From Serripes groenlandicus (taxonomy: Eukaryota > Mollusca > Bivalvia > Cardiida > Cardiidae), in NCBI GenBank assembly GCA_031761405.1, contig JASEVX010000011.1:25469238-25533237 (forward strand): 64,000 nt of DNA, written 5' to 3'. Positions 1 through 9,607 of the stretch are shown piece after piece. The translations under genes and the position numbers were made by a program. The notes under the pieces are model-generated. The model saw only the letters and a list, made by a program, of their open reading frames with translations. It had not been told where the DNA came from and ran no database searches. How positions within the stretch are numbered: the stretch's first letter is position 1; every line of letters begins with the position of its first letter.

Positions 1-267
1 ATAATGTAATAGAACAAACAAATATAAGATATACAGTAATTACTTATTTTAACACAGATGCAATAAATATTTCATAAAGATAACCATGGTCCCCCATTAG
101 ATCTGAAGACGCGTTCAGTTAGAAAGTTGAAATAAGCTCATCAATATAGAGTCACACTTGTCACAGGCATCACACAGGGGATCAACACAAGTTTGCTGCT
201 GTAGGCATGTGGATGCTTTATAAAAGTCAAATATATATTTGAGAAAACTCTTTAGCATGTATGTTGG

Positions 268-432
268 TTATACAAGTTGGCTGCTTTACCACATAGACTT
301 TTAGCGTTTGTTTTTGTTGAACGCAAATGACGCGTGCCATTCACCGGAAAGAATGAATGGCCGTGCTGGGATTCGACCGCACGATCGTTGGACCGATTAC
401 CCTCGTTGTCAACGACTGCGCATGTGCGTGTT
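268..432 (-). mobile_element. SINE-A relic
   Basis: Degenerate body (GGCTGCTTTACCACATAGAC, AATGACGCGTGCCATT) and tRNA-like head (GCCGTGCTGGGATTCGACC). The tail is missing. Recognised only by similarity to the fuller copies in this window. Confidence 0.5.
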
Positions 433-813
433 GACTTAACACAGTTGCAAGAATAACGTTTAATGTATGAAATACAGATTCGAAAAGACACAGTGCATGC
501 TTTGCTTTCCCCTCAAAGCTTTCAAAACTCGTCTGTTTTAGAAGCGTCTTATGTCGTTTGTAATTGCCGAAAGAGTTACCGTGTTGCAAAACGTTGATGG
601 ATAAATTGGAATTCGATGCATCTACAAATTGTGTCATGTTTTTTCCTTTCATGAGTAATGTAATTAATGATAAAACAAGAAACCATAGCTCTGACCATTA
701 AGCTTACAACTTAATGGATGTCCTAAAAGTGATGAAAGGAACAGACTAGATCTAACTTATTTACGTTTGGAAAAAACAAAATTGAAACGGAATAAGCACC
801 AGCGCTTGATTGA
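433..813. other. No feature seen
   Basis: Unique-looking AT-rich DNA; short open frames have no recognisable domain. The same holds for 1-267 and 1076-1450. Confidence 0.6.
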
Positions 814-1075
814 ATGATTGATTGTTTGGTGTTTTATATCGTTTTCAACAATTCTTCAATTATATCACGGCGTTTCCTGGGTACTTTACCAGTACTACTG
901 GTCCGTTTATCCTGACACAAGCCAGTCAGTCGTAATATAATTCCCGCTACCATGTGCGCCAAGGAGGGCAACCATTACTTCCATTTTTAAAGTCTTTAGT
1001 ATGTCCCGGCTGGGGATCGATCCTGCGATCTTCCGCACCCTAGGCGGTCGCCCTACCACTACACCACCGAGGCGG
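814..1075 (-). mobile_element. SINE-B, full length
   Basis: In plus coordinates: ATTGATTG tail, shared 3' domain (TTTCAACAATTCTTCAATTATATCACGGCG), body with TACTACTGGTCCGTTTATCC and CCAGTCAGTCGTAAT, then the tRNA-like head with a B box (reverse complement of GGGGATCGATCCT) ending ACACCACCGAGGCGG. Moderately diverged. Confidence 0.8.
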
Positions 1076-1450
1076 TATCATCACATGAACTGTGTCGCGA
1101 AAATATACGACTGTCAAAGATTTCAAATAAACGCCACGACAAACGATGATCTGGAAAGTTTCTGATTAATGTGCGCGGAGGAATGTACTGATATTGAAAA
1201 TTCCCAGTTGTCTTGGAAACAACATTGTTTTATGTCAGAAGTCCTCTGATAGGCTGCGCGTTTCGATATATAAAGTTATTCACGTTCTGGAACCGAGCAA
1301 TATTATATGTGTTCGATTATCTATGCGTTCTATGAATACATATTTTACCTACATCCACCACTACCAATTTAATCCGATACCATAACTCGAAAAAGGCATG
1401 GTTGCATCGAGGGAATGCACGTGATTCATGAGGGATGTTTCGGACACTAT

Positions 1451-1584
1451 ATCACACCTATGTGAACAACTTTAAACCGCATCACGCACTTATATGAACT
1501 ACTTTTTTACCGGATCACACACCTATGTGAACTACTTTTAACCGTATCACACACATATGTTAACCACTTTTAACCGCATCACAG
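1451..1584. repeat. Tandem repeat, about 32-bp unit, four copies
   Basis: ATCACNCACCTATGTGAACT-type units start at 1451, 1481, 1514 and 1546, with a partial unit at 1578. Units vary by a few substitutions and by 1-3 bp in length. Confidence 0.75.
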
Positions 1585-1684
1585 AACCGGACACCGATTC
1601 AATTCTCCCGAGGTAAAAATCAAATTTCCGCCGAAGAGTTCGTATAACATCGTGATATATTACGCTTGTTTCAAATAGAGTCGA

Positions 1685-1925
1685 TTTCCGATAGCGTCGG
1701 AAGCGACGCGGACTGTTAATACAAAGGTTGTGGGTTCGAACCCCAGTTCGGCCGATTACTGTTCAGACAATTGTCTTCAAGCACTGCGCTAAACGCAGCC
1801 AATTTCAGTCTGCTGTGTGAAGTACTGGCGCGAGAAAGTCAGGACGCACGCGAAAAAGTGAAATGGCCGCCGTGATATGACTGAAATATTGTTGAAAACT
1901 GCGTTAAACGTCAATAAATTAATCA
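1685..1925 (+). mobile_element. SINE with divergent tRNA head (type E) and the shared tail
   Basis: tRNA-like 5' part with B box GGGTTCGAACCCC at 1731-1743, a body unlike SINE-A to C, then GCCGCCGTGATATGACTGAA, TTGTTGAAAACTGCGTTAAA and a CAATAAATTAATCA end. It carries the same 3' tail as the other SINE families. Confidence 0.7.
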
Positions 1926-2375
1926 TTGTTTCGGATTGACCAGTGTTATTTGTTGATCGAAATACTACGTATGAAGTACATGTATAAGGAAGTAATCTTA
2001 TTGTTGAACGATTCTAATTAAAATCTTTTGCTTTTCTTTTGATTTTGTTTTATATACCTTTGTAAAATATTAATTAAAAGAGAATATCACAATCTAACAT
2101 TAAACACGATGTAGGGATAAAACTGCCACGACAAATTACACGTCTTCTCACGAGTATATAACAAGATATCTTGGAAATATACAGTCAATTCATATTCATT
2201 TAACTTGACAATAATCACATAAACACAAATGTTAATCAAATTATAGGTTATTCCATTGAATTATCGTACATAATCTTTTCTCTGCCACACGAAAACTGAC
2301 ATCTCAATGCTCAAGATAAATTATGTGTCAATGTTGTTTGGTTAGAAGCATCTTCCAAGAGCACTTTTGGGTCAT

Positions 2376-2376
<1 letters not shown>

Positions 2377-2406
<30 letters not shown>
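2377..2406. repeat. (CAGA)n microsatellite
   Basis: Seven uninterrupted CAGA units. Confidence 0.95.
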
Positions 2407-2489
2407 TCGCGGGAGTATTTTGAGATTGTTATGACATACCAATGGATGGTCTCGTTTGCAATTTGATCGTGATTACTCGAATATGGTAT

Positions 2490-2590
2490 CCTCAAAAAAA
2501 TTCGTCTCACTGAGTACCAACGACATAGGGTTAGAGGGTCAAATAAGTAGTTTAGGACAGGCAAAACGCGTCTTATCTAATAAAGATCAG
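2490..2590 (+). mobile_element. M6 hairpin repeat, internally deleted copy
   Basis: Keeps TTCGTCTCACTGAGTACC, CGACATAGGGTTAGAGGGTC and AAATAAGTAGTTTAGGAC, which is the right half of the M6 palindrome and its flank. The left arm is reduced to a few bases. Confidence 0.6.
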
Positions 2591-2763
2591 CATTAAGTAA
2601 ACTTAGATGTTCAAGCCATTCATTAGAAATTGAAACCGGCCGCCATAACATCACACCACGTACTGGTAGAATATGAAAAAATGAGCAATGCATGTATTCG
2701 AAAATGAAAATGAACAATTTTACACTTTGTATATTATGTCTTTCAAAGGAAAGAAAGTCAGTA

Positions 2764-2895
2764 AAACACTTTATATGATTAAAACTCTTTAATAATCGAA
2801 TTTTCGACCACTTGGTCTTTATCAAGATTAATCTTGATACAGACCAAGTGGTCGAAAATTCGATTATTAAAGAGTTTGTATCATATAAAGTGTTT
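2764..2895. repeat. 132-bp fold-back (near-perfect palindrome)
   Basis: Two arms of 66 bp with no spacer meet at ATCAAGAT|TAATCTTGAT. I count only about three mismatched positions (in the AAAACTC/GAGTTTG and TCTTTATC/GATACAGA parts). It could be a MITE or a fold-back element. No target duplication is obvious. Confidence 0.85.
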
Positions 2896-3423
2896 AACAA
2901 TTTTAGTTTGGTCTGCCCCTATTATCGAGAATTAAGAAAAAGTATTCTGCCAAATTGATATTGTAAATGGCTAAACAAGCAAAAGTTTCTAGACCCTGCT
3001 GAAAAGGCAATATGCAATAATAATGGACAAGTTGGCTAATTTTACAGAGCTTTCATTAGTCGTCAAAACCAAACTAATAAGCCTGTATAAAATCCCGATC
3101 TACATTGTCATTTCAGTTTATTATATTTCTTATGTTATATCATATGTATTTTTAAATTCCGCCTGTGAGGACTATAAAAACATTTGTAATATGTTTCGTC
3201 ATTAAAAACAACAACAACACTTTTTGACTTCAAAATAATTGCAGAACTGTTGGAGGTAGGTTTTCATTAATTTTGCCCCGACCCGATCTAGTTTTTATAT
3301 ATAGGACTAATACACATGTTTATTATGTACAGCGAATGTATAAAACACATTGACATTTAACCAGTAGTGTTCTATGGATTCAAAACAATCGATTCTTTTT
3401 CCTTTTCAGACATATGCGTACAT

Positions 3424-3633
3424 CCTGGGACTACTAATACGGGGAACAGAAACGAATGTGATAAGCGCCAATTGCTTGTCGTCTTTCTGTTCGTGTACGT
3501 AAACCTCGATAAGCGGGTAGATAAACCTTGTACAGGTAATGCGGAATATCGATCGATAAGAACGACAAGCATATCATATAGCGTTATATAGCTTATCGCA
3601 CTTGTTTCTCTTCCCCGTATTAGTAGTCCCAGG
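3424..3633. mobile_element. MITE, 210 bp, long terminal inverted repeats, TACAT duplication
   Basis: The left end CCTGGGACTACTAATACGG and the right end (reverse complement) match over about 45 bp. A second inverted pair, GCTTGTCG and CGACAAGC, lies inside. TACAT flanks both sides (3419-3423 and 3634-3638). No coding capacity. Superfamily not assigned. Confidence 0.75.
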
Positions 3634-3851
3634 TACATCTAATCTAATACATTCATACATAGATACTACGTTTATTAAATACGTAAATTTTATACAAACA
3701 AAATGTAAATCTCTATTTGACACGATAGGGTGGGTCTTCAAAGGGATCTGTGAATACACGGTTTTAGATGGAACGAACGTCAATCAATATCGGTATTCAT
3801 TCATCAAAGACCAACTATAACGATAGGTGTTCAACTCTGTACAATACTTAA

Positions 3852-4056
3852 CTCTTTCAGCGCCAAAGGCAATATTGAGGTTTTTGCAAACAATACTGAT
3901 TCAGGCGAGTCAGCTCGTAACGAGCTGTCTCACCTGAAATCAGCATTGTTTGCCTTTTAGTTATCCAAATAGTCCAAACTTTTATTACATGAGAAATGGA
4001 GACGACCGATTTTTAACATGGAAGGGTCAACTTTAAACAATTCAGCGCTGAAAGAG
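3852..4056. mobile_element. M2 MITE, TTAA-flanked
   Basis: Ends CTCTTTCAGCGCC and GGCGCTGAAAGAG-type inside TTAA at 3848-3851 and 4057-4060. A central palindrome (AGTCAGCTCGTAACGAGCTG) is bordered by CAGGCGAG/CTCACCTG. Non-coding, 205 bp. Four other copies occur in this window. Confidence 0.75.
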
Positions 4057-4419
4057 TTAAATGATATATGGCAGTATGAATTGCTGGAACATTGTTGAAA
4101 TGTACATGTCAAGCACTCTGCATTTGGCTTTGGTCAATTAAGGGTGAACACCTCTCAAACGAGCGATTACCACCGATCGTCTACGTTGGAATATGGATAA
4201 CCGAAACATTCGATCAGCATCAAGTCCTTCCCCTGACGTGTTAAATTATCAGAACAATACGATCGAATTATGTACAGTGAGTCTAGTTTCTTTTAACACG
4301 CATTTTGTTTTCCAGTCGAATACTGGCACGTCGCGCTGCCACGTGACTCATAGCTCAGTGGATACTGTATGTGTACGTTTATCTGACGCACGCACTTCTT
4401 CAACGTGCGACGGAGGGCT

Positions 4420-4671
4420 CATCCTCGGTACCCAGGCTTTTCATAAAATATATATGATACCCTGGGCAAATTGGCTAGCGTAAGTTCATAAAGCATGCAC
4501 CACGATTTCCTCTGTGACTACACTGTAATTTTCGTATCGCATGAGGGGTGTGTCATGCGGCCAATCAAGCGGCTGCATTTCGCCTCATAAATTATTCATG
4601 AGTACGAGATTTGTACAGCCAATTTGCCCAGGGTATCATATATTTTATGAATAGTCTGGGTACCGAGGATG
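4420..4671. mobile_element. Mutator-like MITE, 252 bp, with 9-bp target duplication
   Basis: Terminal repeats of about 56 bp begin CATCCTCGGTACCCAG and continue through TGATACCCTGGGCAAATTGG on both ends. CGGAGGGCT occurs exactly at 4411-4419 and 4672-4680. A 9-bp duplication with long terminal repeats fits the Mutator superfamily; that assignment is inference. The perfect duplication suggests a young insertion. Confidence 0.8.
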
Positions 4672-4721
4672 CGGAGGGCTGTACATAGCAAATAGGGGCG
4701 GTGCTCCAACAATACCAACCG

Positions 4722-4932
4722 TAACTCTTCCCCACGTATGCCAAATCCGCAGCAGACGACTTTGAAAATGTCTACTAAAAAATATGGAAAATCTTCATAA
4801 TTGTAGGTATAATTACTGAAAAAAGTTGAAAACGTTGTGGCAAAACGAGCAATTTCTCCTTTGGTAGCAACGTTTTCAAAAGTCGTCTGCTGCAGATGTG
4901 TCGAAATGCGTCTACAGGTGGGAAAAGGTTAA
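4722..4932. mobile_element. M1 MITE
   Basis: Family marks: CGCAGCAGACGACTTT on the left, GTCGTCTGCTGCAG on the right, an AGTTGAAAACGTTGTGGC core, and an end GGGAAAAGG before TTAA. The central inverted GAGCAATTTC stem is reduced. Confidence 0.75.
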
Positions 4933-5152
4933 CGCAAGTCCTTAAAAAAAAACCTTCATTTGCATCCATGCTAAGGATAAAAATGGAATCTGATTTAGAG
5001 ACATTTCTTGATACATTATATGACTTTTTCCACGAACGGTGTAGACTCAGATCAGTATGTTAGGATACACAGGCTGGTTCGGATTTTTCAAAGATCCTCA
5101 AAAAGTCTGAAGGTTTATTTACGCACATAGCCGCTCATATGGCGAATGTTAA

Positions 5153-5374
5153 CCCTTTCCCTCATATAGACGCTTTCTGACGCCTCTGCAGCAGACGGCT
5201 TTTTGAAAACATCGTGACAAAAGAAGAAATTGCTCAAAACGAGCAATTTCTCCTTTTGACACAATGTTTTCCACTTTTATTTATAGGTTATCCATTCAAT
5301 TATAGAGATTTTCTATTTTTTGACAAAATATGTTCAAAGTCGTCTGCTGCAGAATTGTTGTATAAGGGAGAGGG
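5153..5374. mobile_element. M1 MITE, reference copy (222 bp)
   Basis: Flanked by TTAA at 5149-5152 and 5375-5378. Ends CCCTTTCCCTCATATA and TATAAGGGAGAGGG; both sub-ends carry CTGCAGCAGACG facing outward. A central hairpin is made by GAAATTGCTC and GAGCAATTTC. TTAA target sites with CCCT ends are the mark of piggyBac-type transposons; kinship is inferred, since no transposase is present. Confidence 0.85.
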
Positions 5375-5466
5375 TTAAACTATCTGCATGCTATTGTTTC
5401 TGCATGTATATATACATGTACACATGCAAAACGGACGTTAACAAAAAAGCCATTCCATAAATTAAA

Positions 5467-5812
5467 GGTGCTGAACTCCAGCTGGAAATCAAAATTTTGA
5501 ATTGTTGATAGTTCTGCAAATATTGCTAATAGTGACAACAAAGTAAGTAAAAAGTAGTTCAAAACTATTTTGGCAGTAAATATTGAAAAACTGTCAATTG
5601 AAAGTCATGAAAATGTACAAATGTTGGCTTACTGGGTATGTCTACCCAGTTTAAAATGAAGCATATACAATCAATATTCAGATGTATATTGTACTTAAAA
5701 GTGAAATTATTATTCTAATTTTATGTCAGAATTATGATTCTAATATTTCCAAACAACTTTTAAACAGTTTTAAAACTTTGACTTAAATATCTATTTTCTG
5801 GAATACAGCACC
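5467..5812 (+). mobile_element. M3 MITE (346 bp)
   Basis: Ends GGTGCTGAACTCCAG and CTGGAATACAGCACC are inverted. Inside are CAAATATTGCTAATAGTGAC and a small palindrome TACTGGGTATGTCTACCCAG. Four further copies lie near 41, 45.5, 55 and 61.6 kb. Confidence 0.8.
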
Positions 5813-6366
5813 ATAACATGATAGAAAACAAGGATTTCTGCATCAAAGTTGTTATTGTTCACAGACTATATCGAATTTCAAACGACATAGGAGACTTTTC
5901 ACCTTTTCCCCTGGGAGAGGGGGGGGGGGGGGGGGGGGGGCGGGCGGGGGACTCGACTTCCTTACGACTTAACTCGATTATACAGCACATTTATCAATGG
6001 AGGTTTTCACCAGATTAACAAGTCTGTTATTTTTGTGAAGATTCGTATCCCGTGTCATCCACAAGACTCGTCAATCACGTGATAATCCGACAGTAAGTAG
6101 ACTCTAACAAGAAACCCATTAATTTTTAACCATCAACTCGCCAAAATTCATTCAACTGTTATGTCCCTGTTCTTCCATGTGTGTATTCTTGTTCGTGGAA
6201 TATGATGATTATCTCTCCCGTTCGTTCGAATGTCAATGAATTAGTATCAAATTGTTCAGAACACGATCATACTAGAAAGTGTGGACTTACGTTGAACGCC
6301 AACACCCTTAGGCGTGACATTGATATAATTGTTGTTTGTGCAAGTTCTGTAACTGACACACTCAAT
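5813..6366. other. 3' flank of the GPCR gene
   Basis: Expected to hold the 3'UTR (minus strand, running leftward). No clear AATAAA on the minus strand was found close to the stop; GATAAA at about 5993 is a weak alternative. A poly(G) tract interrupts the region. Confidence 0.5.
5918..5950. repeat. Poly(G) tract
   Basis: A nearly pure G run of more than 25 bases, broken by single C bases at its right end. Length in the assembly is unlikely to be exact. Confidence 0.9.
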
Positions 6367-7599
6367 TCAAGTACACTTGAACAGTGCCTGTAGATGATTT
6401 CGGAAACTCTGATTTAGAAATGCATAAATGATTGGATTGGCCACGTTATAAGTGAAGTAGAGATAAAATACAATAGCGTTCATGTGTATAACTCCATGGG
6501 CCATCAGCCAGGCTGGCATGAAACAAATGATGTACGTCAGGGCTACGATGGACAGCATCATAGCCGTCTTGATGTTGGCCATTCGAAGCTTCTCTAGCTT
6601 CGCTCTGGACACTCCGCTCGGTCTCACTAGTGCTTCTTTATCTGGCCCTACATTTCCATTCTTGTCGTCTTTCTTTATATTATCTTTGAAAGACTCCTCC
6701 TGGAACTTCCTCTCGCTGTTCACTGCGGTCGGACTCTTGTCCTTGGAGTTGTTGAGAACGGTAAACTCTGTCTGCTCATGCTCGTTTTCAACGCTTTGAT
6801 TATTCTGCGATAAGAAGCACCAACACGTGCATGAATTATTCATATGGAAACGTCGACGGCGCCTGGTAAGGACTGAACGATAGATGATAGTGTAGAGGAC
6901 TATTACTATGACAGCACATATTCCGAAGAAAGAGGAATATATCTTTTGATAGACGCCGAAAAACGACTCGCTAAAGATCAAGTCGTTTCTGTGACATTTC
7001 CCTGTATAAACGATGGACGATGTAAGGTTTGTACTGTTTAAAACAAATGGCATTGAGTTATTATCAAACATTATATCACCGTATTCAGGGACGTGTTCCT
7101 TATAGACCCCGTACATGAGGCAGCAAAGGAGACCCAGAGTAAACGCAAGGATGGACAGACACACGACGATGATCTGCGCCCTCGGGATCGTAATTATATG
7201 TTTGAAGGGATGCACGATGCAGAGGTACCTATCCACGGCGATCGCCACCATCACGAAGGCCGAGAATGGAATCGTTGTGGTGACCAGTAGGTGGTACGTC
7301 TTACACAAAGCGTCGAAGTGTACCAAGTAGTCCACGGACTCGATGGCAATCGTGAATGGCATCGTGACAAGCGCCGTGATGAAGTCGGTACCAGCAAGGG
7401 TCAGGATGAAAATTGTCGAGCTGAGCTTTTGTTTCTGTCTCGAGAACACGTACAGCACGAGGGCGTTCCCGATGGTTCCGGATATGGACAGGAAAGCCAG
7501 GATGCCCATGGCAACGTGTTTGATGCTTTTAGGTTCGTCCATTTCTTCTGAGTCTAGTAGGAAGAACTCATGCGTGATATTTAGCTGCTTCAGATCCAT
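6367..7599 (-). CDS. Rhodopsin-like (class A) G protein-coupled receptor, orphan, single coding exon
   Basis: A 410-residue seven-helix receptor for the plasma membrane. Seen: N-terminal sequon N7; TM1 about 28-52 with GN at 44-45 (N1.50); TM2 about 62-84 with LAGTD (D72, 2.50); C99 and C202, the usual TM3-ECL2 disulphide; DRY at 123-125 followed by LCIVHP; ECL2 sequons at N180, N188 and N191; a long third loop (about 243-343) with five arginines at 246-250 and a C-T-C-W-C cluster at 257-261; TM6 with C359-F-M-P362; TM7 with NPIIY at 388-392; a short tail ending FKCT with a Cys that could be palmitoylated. Position 3.32 is Val, so an amine ligand is unlikely; a peptide ligand is a guess. TM4 has no Trp and TM5 no Pro, both unusual. 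The start is fixed by an in-frame TAA two codons upstream and by GCCATGG context. Length and topology are normal for the family. Neighbours are only repeats; a SINE lies about 160 bp upstream. The exact subfamily is not recognised. Confidence 0.93.
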   Translation of the reverse strand: MDLKQLNITHEFFLLDSEEMDEPKSIKHVAMGILAFLSISGTIGNALVLYVFSRQKQKLSSTIFILTLAGTDFITALVTMPFTIAIESVDYLVHFDALCKTYHLLVTTTIPFSAFVMVAIAVDRYLCIVHPFKHIITIPRAQIIVVCLSILAFTLGLLCCLMYGVYKEHVPEYGDIMFDNNSMPFVLNSTNLTSSIVYTGKCHRNDLIFSESFFGVYQKIYSSFFGICAVIVIVLYTIIYRSVLTRRRRRFHMNNSCTCWCFLSQNNQSVENEHEQTEFTVLNNSKDKSPTAVNSERKFQEESFKDNIKKDDKNGNVGPDKEALVRPSGVSRAKLEKLRMANIKTAMMLSIVALTYIICFMPAWLMAHGVIHMNAIVFYLYFTYNVANPIIYAFLNQSFRNHLQALFKCT

Positions 7600-7631
7600 G
7601 GCTTAAAGCCTGCAAAAGAAAAACAGAAAAC
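7600..7631 (-). promoter_or_regulatory. 3' splice acceptor and short 5'UTR of the GPCR exon
   Basis: Read on the minus strand, a pyrimidine-rich run (TTTTCTGTTTTTCTTTTGCAG) ends in CAG at 7610. Only ten bases (GCTTTAAGCC) then precede the ATG, and they hold an in-frame TAA. This is a textbook acceptor placed so that the coding exon is entered just before the start codon. It implies an intron in the 5'UTR, with the promoter and first exon at higher coordinates; these were not located. Confidence 0.75.
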
Positions 7632-7772
7632 TCTTAACATATTTTAATCACAGGAAAACTAAAATAACAATTATGATCCTTTTAACTCGAAAAGTAAAGT
7701 GTTTGCTTATGCTAGTGTCAACCCTTATTTAAGAGGCCAGTCATTTTTGGTAACAATAGGCAATTGATTTAA

Positions 7773-8074
7773 TTGATTGATTTGGGTTTAACGCCGTCTT
7801 TTTTTTAACAATTTTCAGTCATATCACGGCGACCAGTTCACCTACTCATGCGTTTCCTGGTTTTCCCACACCAGTACACCACACAACATACTTTCCAAGC
7901 AACTGGTTACTTTTCGACATAGACTATTAAACAACCCATTGGTGAAAGACGAATGACGCAGGTCACAGTGACTTTTGTCAAACGTCGGAAATAATGTTGA
8001 CCGAGCTCGGATTCGAACTCGCAACCCCTGGATTGACAGCCCGTGTCGCTACCGACTGAGCTCCGGGACTCGGC
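7773..8074 (-). mobile_element. SINE-A, full length, with 13-bp target duplication
   Basis: GCAATTGATTTAA occurs at 7760-7772 and 8075-8087. Tail GATTGATTTGGGTTTAACGCC, shared domain CAGTCATATCACGGCG, body CCATTGGTGAAAGACGAATG, and a tRNA-like head ending CTGAGCTCCGGGACTCGGC (plus-strand reading). It lies upstream of the GPCR coding exon, inside or near its first intron. Confidence 0.85.
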
Positions 8075-8360
8075 GCAATTGATTTAAATTGACATTCGAT
8101 TGATTGGTATAGAACATATTTGTACACAATTTCTAATGCTTAATAGTTTTTCTCGATAAGAAACAAAAGGCAAAGGAAATACGTTTCAGTGGATTAATGG
8201 TATATAACAGTGTGTTATTTCCCCCATACACTCACTGTTTAAAACAGTAAAATTATCACGTGATCACTAGTATTGTTTATGCTTTCTTTAAGCGGTCTCT
8301 GTTAGTCCAAGCATGGAATTAGAGAACACGTGTCTGTTCAGATGTAAGATCGATATCTTT

Positions 8361-8436
8361 GATTGATTGATTGATTGATTGATTAATTGGTGTTTTACGC
8401 CACTTTCAACATTTTTTCAGTTATATCACGGCGTTG
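8361..8436 (-). mobile_element. SINE 3' tail fragment
   Basis: Six GATT units, then GGTGTTTTACGCCACTTTC and TTTTCAGTTATATCACGGCG. No body or head follows, so only the common tail is left. Confidence 0.65.
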
Positions 8437-8643
8437 TTGAAATGAAAATATTTTTTATATTTAAAAAAATCGGAGTAATGGTATCAAAGTCAATATAACA
8501 TTGAAACAAGCACAACAGCTGTATGTCGTTTTAACTCTACATGCTATCTAATATACTTACACTACTCTCTACTATAACTTACCTAATCTACCATCAACCC
8601 TACTACATTATCGATCATAGTTTGCCTTCTATCTACACCAACA

Positions 8644-8930
8644 CTTGATTGATTGGTTTCAACAATTGTTTCAGTCATTTTACGGCGGCCAGTTCAATTA
8701 CATATGCGTTTCCAGGCTTTCTCATACCAGTACTCCACACAACATACTTTGGGAGCAACTGGCTGCTTTTTCCACATAGACTGTTAGGCCAATGCCCAGT
8801 TCGTGAAGACAAATGGCGCTTGTCACATGTGACTATTGTAAAACGTCTGAAAGAATGGTGGCCGAGCTGGAGTTCGAACTCACAACCACTTGATTGACTA
8901 TCCGCGTCGCTACCGACTGAGCTCGGCTAT
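8644..8930 (-). mobile_element. SINE-A
   Basis: Tail TTGATTGATTGGTTTCAAC, body with CACATAGACTGTTAGGCC and GACAAATGGCGCTTGTC, and a tRNA-like head to ACCGACTGAGCTCGGC. A short deletion removes part of the shared tail. Confidence 0.8.
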
Positions 8931-9607
8931 ATTCACACCAAAGAGTGTTGCGTAAATATTGCATGTCTGTGCGTATGCCTTGTCAGGGAGTCTCAAACAT
9001 AGGGATGACTTCTCAATCGCTTGTCCATCCGTCTGTCTGTTATGATGTCATCTACTGACATATTGACACGTGGCATATATATTCCTTCTGATATTCTTGT
9101 AATATGCTATGTAGCCATGTAACTCAGGATATTGGATAGAAATGGGTAAGGTCGGTGATGTATATTTGCAATTCTAACTGATATTGTCTTTTCATTGTAA
9201 CATATCAATTTTCCTGTTCAATTATGTGCCATTCAAGCGACATAAACCCGTATATATTACTTCCAGAAATCGTGCAACGTAACCAACTCTTTGGAATATA
9301 AAAAAGGTAATCATAGCATTAGCAGTAAAGACTAAATGAGAAACTTAGTGAACAAATTGCAAACAGCATATAAATATTATACTTTCGTTTTCTTACAAGG
9401 CGTTTTGATTTCATTTCTTTCTTCAATAATGTATTATATGTCTAGATGTTGAAATATCCTAAAACATCCGAGCAGAACTATGCAACATCATCAGTCAGCA
9501 CAGACGGCTTTTTTTCCTTTCTTGATGTAAAATCAGAACTCTGCAACATCACTAACTTCGGATAGGTATGGTTGATATACAGTTGAAATTGCGCATCATA
9601 AGCAACT
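8931..9607. other. No gene seen upstream of the GPCR
   Basis: Should lie in the first intron or promoter region of the receptor, but no TATA box, exon or CpG-rich promoter could be identified here or at 9793-10475. Confidence 0.45.

Noticed and set aside
1194..1385. 63-residue frame with a hydrophobic look
   Set aside because: Short, no start context, no domain, typical chance frame in a repeat-rich region.
6482..7606. Several plus-strand frames opposite the GPCR
   Set aside because: They are antisense shadows of the receptor exon and show no domain.
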